Both the position numbers and the translations under genes were made by a program. Positions 16,901 through 26,000 of a stretch of DNA of 64,000 bases are shown piece after piece (within the stretch, counting starts at the first letter, position 1; each line of letters begins with the position of its first letter). Location of the stretch: assembly GCA_015067545.1 (NCBI GenBank), contig SVMG01000002.1, positions 1-64,000 of the forward strand, in the 5' to 3' direction. Below the pieces are notes generated by a model. That model was not told where the DNA came from, did not search any database, and saw only the letters and a list, made by a program, of their open reading frames with translations. The stretch comes from Oscillospiraceae bacterium. Its GTDB lineage: Bacteria > Bacillota > Clostridia > Oscillospirales > Oscillospiraceae.

Positions 16901-19900
16901 ATCATTAGCCGAGCCATTGATATACAGCGTTTGGCTCAGATACTTTTCCACCGTGGGAGAGCCGGTGATGCTATACACGCAGGTATCCAGTTGCGGTATT
17001 GGAGGAGTTGCACCGGTATACTGATCTGTAGTTGTCATATCATCGCAGCGTACCCATGCATAATCTCCAAATCGGAAATTTCCGTTATCCAGCAGATTGT
17101 ATCGGCTGGCCGTGGAGGCCCATTCTGCCTGTACGCAGTCCATATACACAGCGCCGAGATCATGGACGTAAATGAAACATTGAATAGAGTCTGTTACAGT
17201 GGAATTGTTGGTATAGGAAATCTGATACCGCGCCCAATCTTTTCCGGCAGGGATCACTTCGCTGCAAAAGGCACTCCAATCGCTCCTGCGTATAATTGCA
17301 AGTTCTGCAGCAGCATCTACCGATTTTACGTAAGCAGAAAAAGTGACCGTCCGTCCGGGTTCAATAGTGAACTCCTGACTGTAGGCGCCTCTATACGTTC
17401 CTGTTTCCGTGCTTGTTACTTTTAGAGAGTGCTCGCCAATATACGCTGCCTCGTTGCTTTTGCTGACGGAAATAGAAGATACAGCAGGCGTCCAAACAGC
17501 GGTGTGCTCAAAACTGTTATTTACTAGTAGATTGCTTACAGTATTCTGCATCTTCGAGGACAAACTCATTTGGTTTGCCTTAGAAGTGTCTTCGTCTTTA
17601 TACTCGTTGCGTGCATACTGGGCATATTGTGCCCGACCCTGGTCGTCCTGGGTGGCAATGAGGTTGCCCCAGTCGTTGAACTGCAGAATTTGGACATTGT
17701 TATTGTGATCCCTGAATGTGGTCTGATTATGCGCATATTCAACGATCATGTAGCCACCGGCCACAGTGCCGTCATACTCATGGATACCCACGACTCGCTT
17801 GGGCAAACCGGTGAAATAGGTGTACTGCAGTTTGTAGCCATCCACATCCTGCACTGTTGCCAATAGATTATTCGCACCATATGTAAAAATACTGCTTTCG
17901 TTATCTTTGTCTGTGATAGATGTGAGATTGGAACCGGTATAGCCGAAGGTAACATAGGATAGTTCTGTAGTTCCCTTGCCGGTATAGCCGATTTTGCTCA
18001 AAAGGCCACCGGAGTAGTAGAAGTTGTATTTTCTGCCCACACCATCTGTGATTGTGGCGATCAGCTTACTGGTGGAATCCAGGTAGGTAATGGTGATGTT
18101 GCTCTTTGTCGCTTGGTTGTTCTCCATTTTATACAGACGACCTTGTGCGTCAAAGAAACTCTTATTACCATTCTTGTCTTCGATGGTTACTTCGCTGCCG
18201 GAGACAGTTAGAATCAATTCCAAACCATCTTCATCCTTGTAGGCGTTGTCAGCAGCCGACCACAAAAAGTAATGCTTTGTTCCGTCCCCATCTTCCCAGA
18301 AATAGTAACTGTTGTCCTGCGACCACACACCTACTGTCTGATTATAGTTTGTACGCCAGCCATAGCCCAGGCCAAAGGCGTTATTTGCGCTATCATTGGT
18401 GTTGTACACATGGCTGATGGTAACAGGCATTCTGTTGCCACCAAACCCAATGTCATTGCGTATCCATGTCAGGTTGCCGGAATAGTTGTTGACATATCCC
18501 GCACCTGCTCTACCGGCTGAAGTAGATGTATAGTCCCAATAGCCTTCAATGCCATTGTTGTTTTTGAAATAGATATACATCTGGGGGCAAATGGATGTTT
18601 CATATATATCATAATCAACAGTATAAAACTTTTTCCAGAAATTTGTTGTGCCGTTCTCGACGCTGTCGGGTGCTTTCAGCATAACGCCGGTATTGCTTTC
18701 CGAGTTTTCGCCGTTATACCACCCCTTAACAATGTCGGTAATTTCCCAGGAATAGCGATTGGTTCCACCAACTTGGCAGTAATCTTCTATGATGGGATCA
18801 TACGCAGGCTGGTTGTCCCATGTGATGGTTTGAGAATCCCAATATCCTGTCACCTTATGCGCTTCGATGGGCAGCAAACTGACGGAGCCACCGAGGCGAT
18901 AAAGAGAAAGTTCAGCATGTACAATAACATCCGCAGATGTGAGCTCCGGAATGTTGACATACCGCAGGAAACTACGCATTTTACCATAAGACGCATTGTA
19001 ACCGCAGTACATCGCTCCATGATTATAGTCTTCATAATAATATTGGGCAACGAACTGGTCTTTGATATTCTGCCGATATAGTTCAAATTCGATAACGGGA
19101 TCCAAAACCACGGGCCAGGCGCGGTCTGTGTCCGCGAGCCATTCCATGGGCATTTGATAATTCAACAGATATCCGCCAGCAGTTGGTGTTAAAGTAACGC
19201 CGACATCCTTGCTGATTGCACCATCCTTATCGATCATGTACGGTGCAGGTAAAGTCATGATGACTTCGCCCTGCGCAGTTTGTAATTCAATGCTGTTGTC
19301 TTTCAGTAAAACCGGGGTTAGTCCGCCGGTTTCCAAAAGAAAATCGTAACCCCGAACAGCAGAGTTATAGGAGCGAATAATGATAGATTCCTTCAACTGA
19401 TAGGAATTCAAATCATACTGAATGTCTGTATTCTGATAGACATTCATATACTGCACGCGGGATTGCAATGTGTCTGCGACTGTTTCGGGATGTGCAGACA
19501 TGCTTTTTGCATCCACGTAATTTAAGTCAACTACTTGTGCGGAAGATGTCCGCACGGCTTCCGTAACAGCCAAGACATTATCGGAGGCAGACGCGAGCAA
19601 CTCTGTTTCTACCTGACCGATATACCGCCGTTTCTCGCCGGCCATTCCAAAACTGACAACATATCCATCCTTTTCAACGGTTACCTTATTCGTTGCGCTT
19701 AACTGTTGGGGAAGAGAAACGTTCCAGGAGTTGTTTTTGTTCCGATACGTGCCAATACCACGGCTACTGTCGGTTACCAGCGTGTTGTCGATCTCTTCCC
19801 ACGCGTTGTCTTTTTCGAAATGAACGGCTTCCGGATAGACAACGATCATGCTCATGCCGTTACTGAGCTTAAATTCTTTAGAGAATTCTGTTCGTTTGTC

Positions 19901-20092
19901 AACGGATTCTCCAATAATGGTTGCATTGCTGGGTGTATCCAGCTCATTGTCATATACTACATTACTGCTTACGTTTTCGGTTTGTTCCAAAAGCGCCTTT
20001 AATTCCTCGCCCAGCACCTGCATAGGAAGAAGATTGATCAAAAGCGCGAGTGTCAGAATGATGCTGCAAAGTTTCACGAATTTTGAATACAT
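13997..20092 (-). CDS. Full-length secreted RHS/YD-repeat protein (WapA-like), probable polymorphic toxin
   Basis: This 2031-residue protein starts behind AAAGGAGG with a signal peptide (MYSKFVKLCSIILTLALLIN, cleavage near residue 28). Next come a beta-rich domain (about 60-340), a DNRLRE-type domain (about 345-520, with MRSFLRYVNIPELTSADV), an RHS-type start region (GLGYGWRTNYNQTVGVW), YD repeats with a carbohydrate-binding-like insert (about 840-1180), more YD repeats, and the RHS core (LYYLQSRYYDPEIGRFINAD) ending AYCGNNPVSRKDDGG near 1853. The last 178 residues are the variable tip: glycine/alanine-rich helices, then a basic end (KFIKDKTSGPYQGKYDKGPY) of unknown activity. Known relatives deliver toxic tips on contact. 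It is followed by a small membrane protein gene and a terminator, then by displaced modules with other tips. Confidence 0.88.
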   Translation of the reverse strand: MYSKFVKLCSIILTLALLINLLPMQVLGEELKALLEQTENVSSNVVYDNELDTPSNATIIGESVDKRTEFSKEFKLSNGMSMIVVYPEAVHFEKDNAWEEIDNTLVTDSSRGIGTYRNKNNSWNVSLPQQLSATNKVTVEKDGYVVSFGMAGEKRRYIGQVETELLASASDNVLAVTEAVRTSSAQVVDLNYVDAKSMSAHPETVADTLQSRVQYMNVYQNTDIQYDLNSYQLKESIIIRSYNSAVRGYDFLLETGGLTPVLLKDNSIELQTAQGEVIMTLPAPYMIDKDGAISKDVGVTLTPTAGGYLLNYQMPMEWLADTDRAWPVVLDPVIEFELYRQNIKDQFVAQYYYEDYNHGAMYCGYNASYGKMRSFLRYVNIPELTSADVIVHAELSLYRLGGSVSLLPIEAHKVTGYWDSQTITWDNQPAYDPIIEDYCQVGGTNRYSWEITDIVKGWYNGENSESNTGVMLKAPDSVENGTTNFWKKFYTVDYDIYETSICPQMYIYFKNNNGIEGYWDYTSTSAGRAGAGYVNNYSGNLTWIRNDIGFGGNRMPVTISHVYNTNDSANNAFGLGYGWRTNYNQTVGVWSQDNSYYFWEDGDGTKHYFLWSAADNAYKDEDGLELILTVSGSEVTIEDKNGNKSFFDAQGRLYKMENNQATKSNITITYLDSTSKLIATITDGVGRKYNFYYSGGLLSKIGYTGKGTTELSYVTFGYTGSNLTSITDKDNESSIFTYGANNLLATVQDVDGYKLQYTYFTGLPKRVVGIHEYDGTVAGGYMIVEYAHNQTTFRDHNNNVQILQFNDWGNLIATQDDQGRAQYAQYARNEYKDEDTSKANQMSLSSKMQNTVSNLLVNNSFEHTAVWTPAVSSISVSKSNEAAYIGEHSLKVTSTETGTYRGAYSQEFTIEPGRTVTFSAYVKSVDAAAELAIIRRSDWSAFCSEVIPAGKDWARYQISYTNNSTVTDSIQCFIYVHDLGAVYMDCVQAEWASTASRYNLLDNGNFRFGDYAWVRCDDMTTTDQYTGATPPIPQLDTCVYSITGSPTVEKYLSQTLYINGSANDNYVLSGWAKADSVPLDTEGRKFGLEMLFYIDDDLQETHSVSFNADCDSTVEWQYAAAPVVPKTNYNKIVVRICYCNNANTALFDGIQLFKETFGTSYTYDDDGNVTNVVDLQNETTTYEYKNNNLTKIIQGNKAKMEYEYDNYHNVTKAITQKEDASGNIVDGTVYEFAYDTYGNNTLVKVVNGNMYISSSATYTPDGNRLHTTKDGLENTTTYCYNENTGVLEWVQYPNDTETSRTTYTYDEMYRIKTALATVPGLSEGTALTASYTYEDDLLTKIQTGSTTYSFTYGDFAQRTSVSVGDRLLAAYEYTEDANRYLDKLTYGNGDYIEYDYDDQSRLTLETFEDNHTVSYEYDNSGALSTMMDSATGRKTTYYYDLIGRLGKYKEVGSNYEHSVSYTYDERNNLSKLVETINGVEHVTDYAYDGENRIKTVTINGITRTYTYDAYGRITRMEDKQGETNLQTIVYTYHDTAERASTQIATMRTTRGTAVDVVYSYTYDGNGNILTISDGTNTTSYVYDSANQLIRENNQEAGKTWTWVYDNAGNITSHKEYAYTTGDLGTPIDTIPYTYGDDSWGDLLTAYDGTVITYDEIGNPLNDGTWTYSWYTGRELTSMTDGASTWNYVYDGNNMRISRSNGTQTYSYVYNGSQLTQMTVGSNTLNFAYDASGIPMMVTYNGTNYYYIVNLQGDVMGIVDSTGTIVVNYTYDAWGKPLSITGAMADTLGVENPLRYRSYVYDQETGLYYLQSRYYDPEIGRFINADNYPTTGQGLTGNNMFAYCGNNPVSRKDDGGDFWNVIVGAVVGAALSVASELVSQTVKYIATGEKIDWGDVITSAAGGAVYGGVMAATGSNMAASMASSATTSVISGVRNGDSVEKIIADTAKNTLISGAVCAAPKIINKSLGGKYTKLNAVSKFIKDKTSGPYQGKYDKGPYYLADSISYSTKRAGTNILRKSGLLVAEYAGKFIF
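15059..15198. repeat. 140-bp direct repeat, copy in the full-length RHS gene
   Basis: Partner of 10238-10377. Recombination here would replace the resident tip by that of module 3. Confidence 0.8.
16108..16545. repeat. 438-bp direct repeat, copy in the full-length RHS gene
   Basis: Partner of 13131-13568 in the same orientation and reading frame. Recombination between the copies would delete 2977 bp and fuse the full-length gene to the tip and immunity gene of module 2. Confidence 0.85.
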
Positions 20093-20304
20093 AAAGATCC
20101 TCCTTTGTAAATAACTGTTGTTTCTGATCTTGCGGGGACAATGCTGTAAAACGTGCTATATACGGGGTAACCACCTCCTAAACAAAACGACGCCATCTTA
20201 TCCGCTCAATAGCTAGCCGGCATGTATGCAGCGTCATTGCCGTTACCTATAATAACGATGTAAATCTTTGCATTTATACACGTACAGAATTTTTCTATAT
20301 TAAA

Positions 20305-20338
20305 ATAAAAAGACAACCCGGCAATTTGCCGGACTGTC
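20305..20338 (-). terminator. Terminator after the small secreted protein gene
   Basis: A hairpin built on CCGGCAATTTGCCGG (20318-20332), flanked by further partial pairing, is followed on the minus strand by GTCTTTTTATTTT. It ends transcription of 20355-20702 before the RHS gene. The 200 bp left of it, up to the RHS start, hold an AGGAGG-like sequence near 20176 without a credible gene. Confidence 0.75.
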
Positions 20339-20354
20339 CTTTTCGCGTTTGGAA

Positions 20355-20702
20355 TTAGCAGGTTCCGCTTACGGAAACCGGAGTATTGGCAACACCATTG
20401 ATCTTCACTTCCACGACAAGTTGGTATGTATGACCTTTTGTTACGGTATCGTACTCCAACATATAGAGATATCCATAATCATCGGCTATCCAGGTTGCTT
20501 CGCAATAATTGCCGCGCATCAGTTTCATTGTTACCTCGATATGGTCTGTTGCCTTGTCGCCTAGCACCTCTACTTCGCAAACGGCAGTGGTGTCCTCAAA
20601 ACCCAAACTTGGGAACGCATTCCATGCTCTTGGAGCCGCTGAAACATTTAACGGCATAGAAAGCATAAGGATTATTGCCATAAATAATGCCACTTTTCTC
20701 AT
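20355..20702 (-). CDS. Small secreted protein of unknown function
   Basis: This 115-residue protein starts at the ATG at 20702, behind AAAGGAGGTG; a longer frame is not supported. The signal peptide is MRKVALFMAIILMLSMPLNV with an A-A-P cleavage region near residue 24. The mature part of about 90 residues has alternating beta-strand patterns (VCEVEVLGDKATDHIEVTMK, YQLVVEVKING) and ends in SVSGTC. Two cysteines could form a disulphide. It has its own terminator and lies between the RHS gene and the sigma/anti-sigma pair on the same strand. The family is unknown; it could be regulated by the neighbouring sigma factor. Confidence 0.7.
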   Translation of the reverse strand: MRKVALFMAIILMLSMPLNVSAAPRAWNAFPSLGFEDTTAVCEVEVLGDKATDHIEVTMKLMRGNYCEATWIADDYGYLYMLEYDTVTKGHTYQLVVEVKINGVANTPVSVSGTC

Positions 20703-20777
20703 AAATACACCTCCTTTCAACGAATTTCTAAAAAAAACGAAATAAAGGTGTGTATTTATACAGTCCCCCAAAATTAT

Positions 20778-21494
20778 TTATTTTGTATTTTCTACGGATT
20801 CTGCCAAAGTTGTTAATTCCGTTTGATTCATCATTGCAAAAATTTGAAATAGCACATTCGACTCAGCATCCCGCCAAATAATCGCACCATTTTCATCTTC
20901 TATCATAGATATGTAAACATCCGCTGGGATTCCGTTGACAGTTCCCTCAAAATAGTGACAATTCTCTGTGTCAATAAATAGAGACGCATTGTCTGCTTGG
21001 TACGTATATGAAAACTGTATAAGCATATTTTGTTCATTGATGTATACATATGTTTTACCATTCTTCTTTTCGGTCACCCTGAATTCACGATACCCATCCG
21101 GAATGACAGATAAATGATACTGGCCCATAGGCGTCTGCTCACCATCGCTTGGCTTTTCGTCCTCCGCAGGAGCAATAGATGGCTCATCCGTATCATTGCT
21201 CGAATAGGTTGTATAGATACCGAACGTCTCCTTAATCCATCCAACCACTGCTGCGCGGGCTTCGGGGCTGACGGCCATCACTGCGCCGAACAGGGTCACA
21301 ATGGCCAAAGCCACTGCTGCAGCGACGCGCATGACTCGATAGCGAACAGGATGATCCGCTCTGCGGATCAATTTCTGCATTTTTCGCTCAAACCGTTTTG
21401 AAAACACATGAGGCTCGCCGTCTTCCGGCACGATCGACAAGCGGAAACGCTCAGCTTCCGCAGTTGCTTCTTTTAAAATAGCATCTGTTAACAT
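20778..21494 (-). CDS. Anti-sigma-like membrane protein with DUF4367-type domain
   Basis: This protein of 238 residues starts at the ATG at 21494, behind GGAGGAAGG, and overlaps the sigma factor stop as ATGTTAA. The N-terminal cytoplasmic part of about 50 residues (LTDAILKEATAEAERFRLSI) is followed by a membrane helix (VAAAVALAIVTLFGAVMAV). The extracytoplasmic part of about 160 residues contains DGYREFRVTEKKNGKTYVYI and NGIPADVYIS, as in DUF4367 domains. Overlapping start and stop with an ECF sigma factor is the usual layout of a sigma/anti-sigma pair. It is clearly paralogous to 31267-31977 (shared FGAVMAVSPEARA-like stretch). The signal it senses is unknown. Confidence 0.8.
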   Translation of the reverse strand: MLTDAILKEATAEAERFRLSIVPEDGEPHVFSKRFERKMQKLIRRADHPVRYRVMRVAAAVALAIVTLFGAVMAVSPEARAAVVGWIKETFGIYTTYSSNDTDEPSIAPAEDEKPSDGEQTPMGQYHLSVIPDGYREFRVTEKKNGKTYVYINEQNMLIQFSYTYQADNASLFIDTENCHYFEGTVNGIPADVYISMIEDENGAIIWRDAESNVLFQIFAMMNQTELTTLAESVENTK

Positions 21495-22009
21495 GAGATT
21501 CCTTCCTCCTCGCAAAGCACACGCAATTTTGCTTTCGCTCTCTGTTCGATTTGCAGAGCATTTCGATATGTTATACCAAGTATTTTGGCGATGTCCTTCA
21601 GGTCATATCCATAATGGTGCTTTAAAATAAGGACATTCTGCTGGCGTTCGTTCAACTTCAGAATGCAAGCCGCCACTTCGTTTTCGCCATCATAATCAAA
21701 CGTTACACCCTTAAAGGCATCGCGATATTCTACATGGGGATGTGCCTTTTTCTTCCGGTAGACATCGATTGCTCTGTTTCTGACAATAGTAACGACGTAG
21801 CCCTTGGCTTTTAGACAGTGCGGATCGTCGACCTTTTCAATATTTTCCGCAAGCTTTACAAATGCATAATGTACCGCATCCTCAGCATCCTCTATGTTGT
21901 GCAGGATAGCTAATGCGACGCGGTACATGTAATCACGGTTTTCTTCATACATAATGATAAATTTTGACTGATCCTCCGGGGTTTCGATCATTTGCAAGTA
22001 AATTAGCAT
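21488..22009 (-). CDS. ECF-type RNA polymerase sigma factor
   Basis: This protein of 173 residues starts at the ATG at 22009, behind GGAGGAAG. Region 2 is visible in MYEENRDYMYRVALAILHNI and EDAEDAVHYAFVKLAENI. Region 4 is seen in LNERQQNVLILKHHYGYDLK and the helix-turn-helix IAKILGITYRNALQIEQRAK. It is 7 bp overlapped with its anti-sigma-like partner. It is close in sequence and length to the sigma factor at 31971-32492 and has an almost identical promoter layout. The target promoters may include the secreted proteins on either side, but no separate promoter motif common to them was found. Confidence 0.87.
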   Translation of the reverse strand: MLIYLQMIETPEDQSKFIIMYEENRDYMYRVALAILHNIEDAEDAVHYAFVKLAENIEKVDDPHCLKAKGYVVTIVRNRAIDVYRKKKAHPHVEYRDAFKGVTFDYDGENEVAACILKLNERQQNVLILKHHYGYDLKDIAKILGITYRNALQIEQRAKAKLRVLCEEEGISC

Positions 22010-22038
22010 ATTTCTTCCTCCCATAATTGGTTTTTTCC

Positions 22039-22067
22039 ATTATAACCCACGGCAGGCATTTCGTCAA
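22039..22067 (-). promoter_or_regulatory. Promoter of the first sigma/anti-sigma pair
   Basis: On the minus strand TTGACG (22067-22062), a 17-bp spacer and TATAAT (22044-22039) precede the sigma factor start. The same -35, spacer length, -10 and following GGAA occur before the paralogous pair at 32522-32550. Confidence 0.8.
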
Positions 22068-22075
22068 CAACCGAC

Positions 22076-22110
22076 AAAAAATCCCGCGCCCGGGAAACCC
22101 GGGCGCGGGA
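22076..22110 (-). terminator. Strong terminator of the lipoprotein/CHAT-protein operon
   Basis: A 13-bp perfect GC-rich stem (TCCCGCGCCCGGG at 22082-22094 with its complement at 22098-22110, 3-nt loop) is followed on the minus strand by TTTTTT. Confidence 0.92.
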
Positions 22111-22121
22111 ACCTTGATTCA

Positions 22122-23015
22122 TTAATTTAGTAAACTGGTAAATACTTCTACAGTTGTATCAAAAGTATCATCGCCATCTTTTATTTTTACCTCTATTTGA
22201 GATACAATTCCTATGCTGCCATCCGGTGTTCTTGCTAATGTTTGCTGCGCAACATTTAGACTTACTACTGAAAATGACTTTTGCGTATATATTTTATCAA
22301 TTTTAGCAGCAATTACGTCTTGAACTTTACTATTGTCAATTTTGATTGATAAATTATCCAATCCCCCTATATCACCTATCGCAATCTGAGCTATATTTCC
22401 CTTAGATGTAATCTCCATAGTAATGTGATCTCTTGTAGGGTAGCCACAAACATTTTTTGTAAACGCAACTTCATAATAGGTAAGCGAATAATCCTTTCCG
22501 TCGCGTTCTACGGTACGAGTTCGAAGTTCTCTAGTTGTTTGCTTATAATTAGATGGATCAATAAATTTTTCTGCCACTTTTCTTGCGATTGCAACAACTG
22601 TTTCTTTAGGATTATTCACATCTTCCAAAAATGGCTCTGTCGCAAAAAAATCCTTGCTCATAAGATTTAAGGTTTTTAGTTCCCCTGTGTCACTACGAAG
22701 AGAAAACTCTACCCCCTCATTAGTAAAATACCTATCAACAGTATAAGGCGTACAAGGTATACTTTGTGTCAGATAATAAGTTCCTGTTATTTGTTTCCCC
22801 AGAAATTCACATGAACCATATCCTTGCTTGCCTTCAATGATTGTTCGAACTGCCCAGTAATCTTTTTCTTGAGATATATTCGTCTGATCATTTGCTACAT
22901 TCGTAATATATGTATCGTAATAACTTGTGGTTTGCTGTTTGTTACATCCCACCAGCATCTGCACCATACACACAATTGCCACCAAAAACAGAATCATCTT
23001 GTTTGCAAGTTTCAT
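22122..23015 (-). CDS. Lipoprotein cotranscribed with the secreted CHAT-type protein
   Basis: This 297-residue protein starts 4 bp after the stop of the large gene upstream. The signal peptide MKLANKMILFLVAIVCMVQM ends in the lipobox LVGC (Cys24). The mature protein is a mixed alpha/beta domain with LTYYEVAFTKNVCGYPTRDH and a C-terminal region DTTVEVFTSLLN. No catalytic motif is visible and the family is not recognised. The tight spacing and common terminator say it works with the 1174-residue protein, for example as a membrane-anchored regulator, substrate or inhibitor of its protease-like domain. Confidence 0.72.
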   Translation of the reverse strand: MKLANKMILFLVAIVCMVQMLVGCNKQQTTSYYDTYITNVANDQTNISQEKDYWAVRTIIEGKQGYGSCEFLGKQITGTYYLTQSIPCTPYTVDRYFTNEGVEFSLRSDTGELKTLNLMSKDFFATEPFLEDVNNPKETVVAIARKVAEKFIDPSNYKQTTRELRTRTVERDGKDYSLTYYEVAFTKNVCGYPTRDHITMEITSKGNIAQIAIGDIGGLDNLSIKIDNSKVQDVIAAKIDKIYTQKSFSVVSLNVAQQTLARTPDGSIGIVSQIEVKIKDGDDTFDTTVEVFTSLLN

Positions 23016-23019
23016 AAAA

Positions 23020-26000
23020 TCATCCTCCTAATAAAGCATTACCCGGATTTCCTGCGATCACTGCCAAATCCTTCATATTTTTATCATAGAATTCTAACTG
23101 AAGTGCATCGATTGCTTCTTCCACAGTTAATCCATAAAATGCTATTTGTTTTGCGAAATCTTCGGCAAATTGATTGCAATCATCAACGTATGTTGTCTCG
23201 CTAAAACCGATTACTGTTTCTGCACCTTGAATAACCATTGCCTCAATTATATTTACTGGAGAGTTATTTGTAATGTGTGACTCATCGAAATCTACTCCTG
23301 TATTACATGTTAGCAACAAAGCTATTTCTAAATTAGAAAAATCCTCTTCGTTTATGTCCCACATTGTTAATAAAGTATTGTTCGAACCAATTTGAAACGC
23401 TGTTTTGTTACCATGTGTATGAATAAAGAAAACATTATAGTTTTGCAATGCCGCAATCATAGCCTCTTTACTCCATGCTTCTGCATATTGCGTCGTTACA
23501 TTTGAAAAGGCATTGCCATCTTCTCTACGAAACCAATATTTGGCATATTCAAAATAATCACTTCTCAGTCCGCCATCAGAGTGCTTCAAAGCATAGAAAT
23601 TGACGTTACCAGTATAAATAATCTTCCACTCGTCTTCGTAGTACACATCATTTATATACGTTCTTTGCTGTAGAGTTGCACCATTCCCGGAAGGATTACT
23701 ACCAAGAGCGGTCAATACCAAGTTTGCACTTTCACCAGACTTTGGAATGAACCTATACGCGCCGCTGGCAGTCGTCTGTATGATCCATCTCATACCGTCT
23801 TCTACTGTTCCCGTGCACAGTACAATATTTGCACCGCTTGCAACAGAATTTCCAGAAACACCCATATATACATAGCTTGTGGTGGCTGCAGTGCGGATGG
23901 TATATGTACCGTCTCCCCGATGTGTCACTTTCCACTTTTGACTATCGTCGCCAGAAAACTCCCACTGTTGTACGGTTATGCCATTTGCCGCGGTTTGATT
24001 ATAAATATCTGCATACAACGCTGTTTCTTTGTTTCGAAGATAGTAGGTTCCATTAGGCACTGCTGTTACATTCATCGTATAACTTCTTGAATATGTTGTG
24101 CCGTTATATGTCATTGAAGCATTTACAGCTGTGACAGCGCTGGGAGTATTGCCGGTGATTTTACCTGTAGCGGCGTCTATAACCGCAATATCCGCATCGC
24201 CCACGCTCCATACAATATCCTGCTCGTTTGTATACACAGACACGAAAGAAGCATATAGTTTCAATCCCGCACAGGTTTTTGACTCCTCTGGCGCAATATA
24301 TCTGACAGGGTTCAGCGATAACACTTTCTTTTCTTTGTCGTAAAAGATTATCGTATTTTGGATTGTAGATGTCACATTTTCCAATGTCCACAAATGCGCA
24401 GCACTTATACTGCTTGGGCTTTCTACTGTAAGCGCGGCATTGCCTGATGTGGAGTGGTTTACGGGAACAAGCGTGCGTGCGGCCAAGCCCTCATGCCGGA
24501 ACACATATCCAGAGGAGGAATATGAGATGGTCCACTCGCAGTCATCCGCAACCGCGGATATACTATCGGTTTCATCAATGTCCCAAATGTTCACATCGGT
24601 TTGATATGCGCTTAATCCCGTATTCAGCTGGTGCATTGGACGAATGCTGTACTTACCATCGGCAAGATATGTAATTTTCCACAGCTGTGAGTATTTTCGA
24701 GGATTTGATGTTCTCTGCGGTTCCTGAATAACACCACTGGCGCTCATTATGTTGGAATCTTCTACACCCACATAATAGCCTGAATTGTTGTTCTTGATGT
24801 AGTAAACACCGTCCGCTACTGCCACATACACATCAAATGTCTTCTCCACAACTCCATTTACAGAAGCGGTTACTGTCGTATGTCCTGCCTTTACACCAGT
24901 TACTACGCCGGATGCTGTTACAGTAGCGATACCGGTATTGCTGGATGCCCAGGTTATAGTACCGGTAATGCCAGCAGCGGATAGCGTGGAAGTTCCACCT
25001 TCTCGAATACTTACTGTGCCGCCTCCCACTGAATAAGTTACAGTCAGGGATGGCCGGTAGTTTGTTCGGTTATATGAACCGAAGGTACGATTTTGGATCG
25101 TGCTGCCGTTTTCGACTGTGCTTGCAACCTTAAAGAGAAAACCCTTGTTCTGACTATAGTTTCCGTTGACCCAGCCTTGGACAGCTTCGGTTACATCAAA
25201 CTGATACCAATGCTTGTTGGAAAAAGTATTGCCAATGGACCATTTTAAGGTGTTGGTGGACAGCGGTGTGCTTACATAGCTGTCGGGGCTGCAGTTTGCC
25301 CAAGTGGCCGAGCTTTCTGCCCACACATTGCCGGTAAAAATATGGCAGGATACGTCCAGAGGAACGTCTTCGCACATCATGTCCCGGATGCGCACATGGG
25401 CATCAGTGACTGTTGCGCCTGCCAGTTGGCTCATGTCCAATCCAGGAAAACGCATCAAGATTCGGGCAATACCCTCCGTTTGCCGTCTCCCAACGAACAA
25501 GTAATCGTAAGAACCGGAAAAGTTCGTGTTGGTGCTAATGGTAATGTCTTCCACAGCACCTGCACCATAATTATAATTAATTTTCACCGTGGGGTCAATG
25601 CGAATGGGATAAGTTGTTGCTGGGTCAGCCAGATATTCGGCATCTACCACAATGTTCAGCAGATATTCCTGATTCTCTACGATGGTCTTTGGTTCAATAT
25701 CACCAAATGCATTGTTGCGCTCATCGGCGGTGAAGATGATAATGTCACCGATGGATGCTTCAATATTACCCTGGTCGTCCACCAGGAAGAATGAGCCGCC
25801 GATCTCTTCCAGGGCAAGGCCGTTAGTGAGCAGACGGAAGGGGTACTCCGTCTGACCCGTATACTCGCTGACCACAATATCTTCCTTAAAGCCGGTATAG
25901 GTCAGGGAGTATTCCACCGTGGTCTTGGCATCGTAGGGATATGCTACGGTATCTGCGTCAATGCGCTGGGCGGTTGCGGTAGTGGCCACCATGTCGGTGG

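Noticed and set aside
9776..18520. Long plus-strand frames opposite the RHS genes
   Set aside because: They are mirror frames of the YD repeats, lack start signals and lie within clear minus-strand homology.
19962..20174. 70-residue frame upstream of and overlapping the RHS start
   Set aside because: Its GTG start lies within the AGGAGG-like sequence itself and the frame is a shadow of the RHS signal peptide region.
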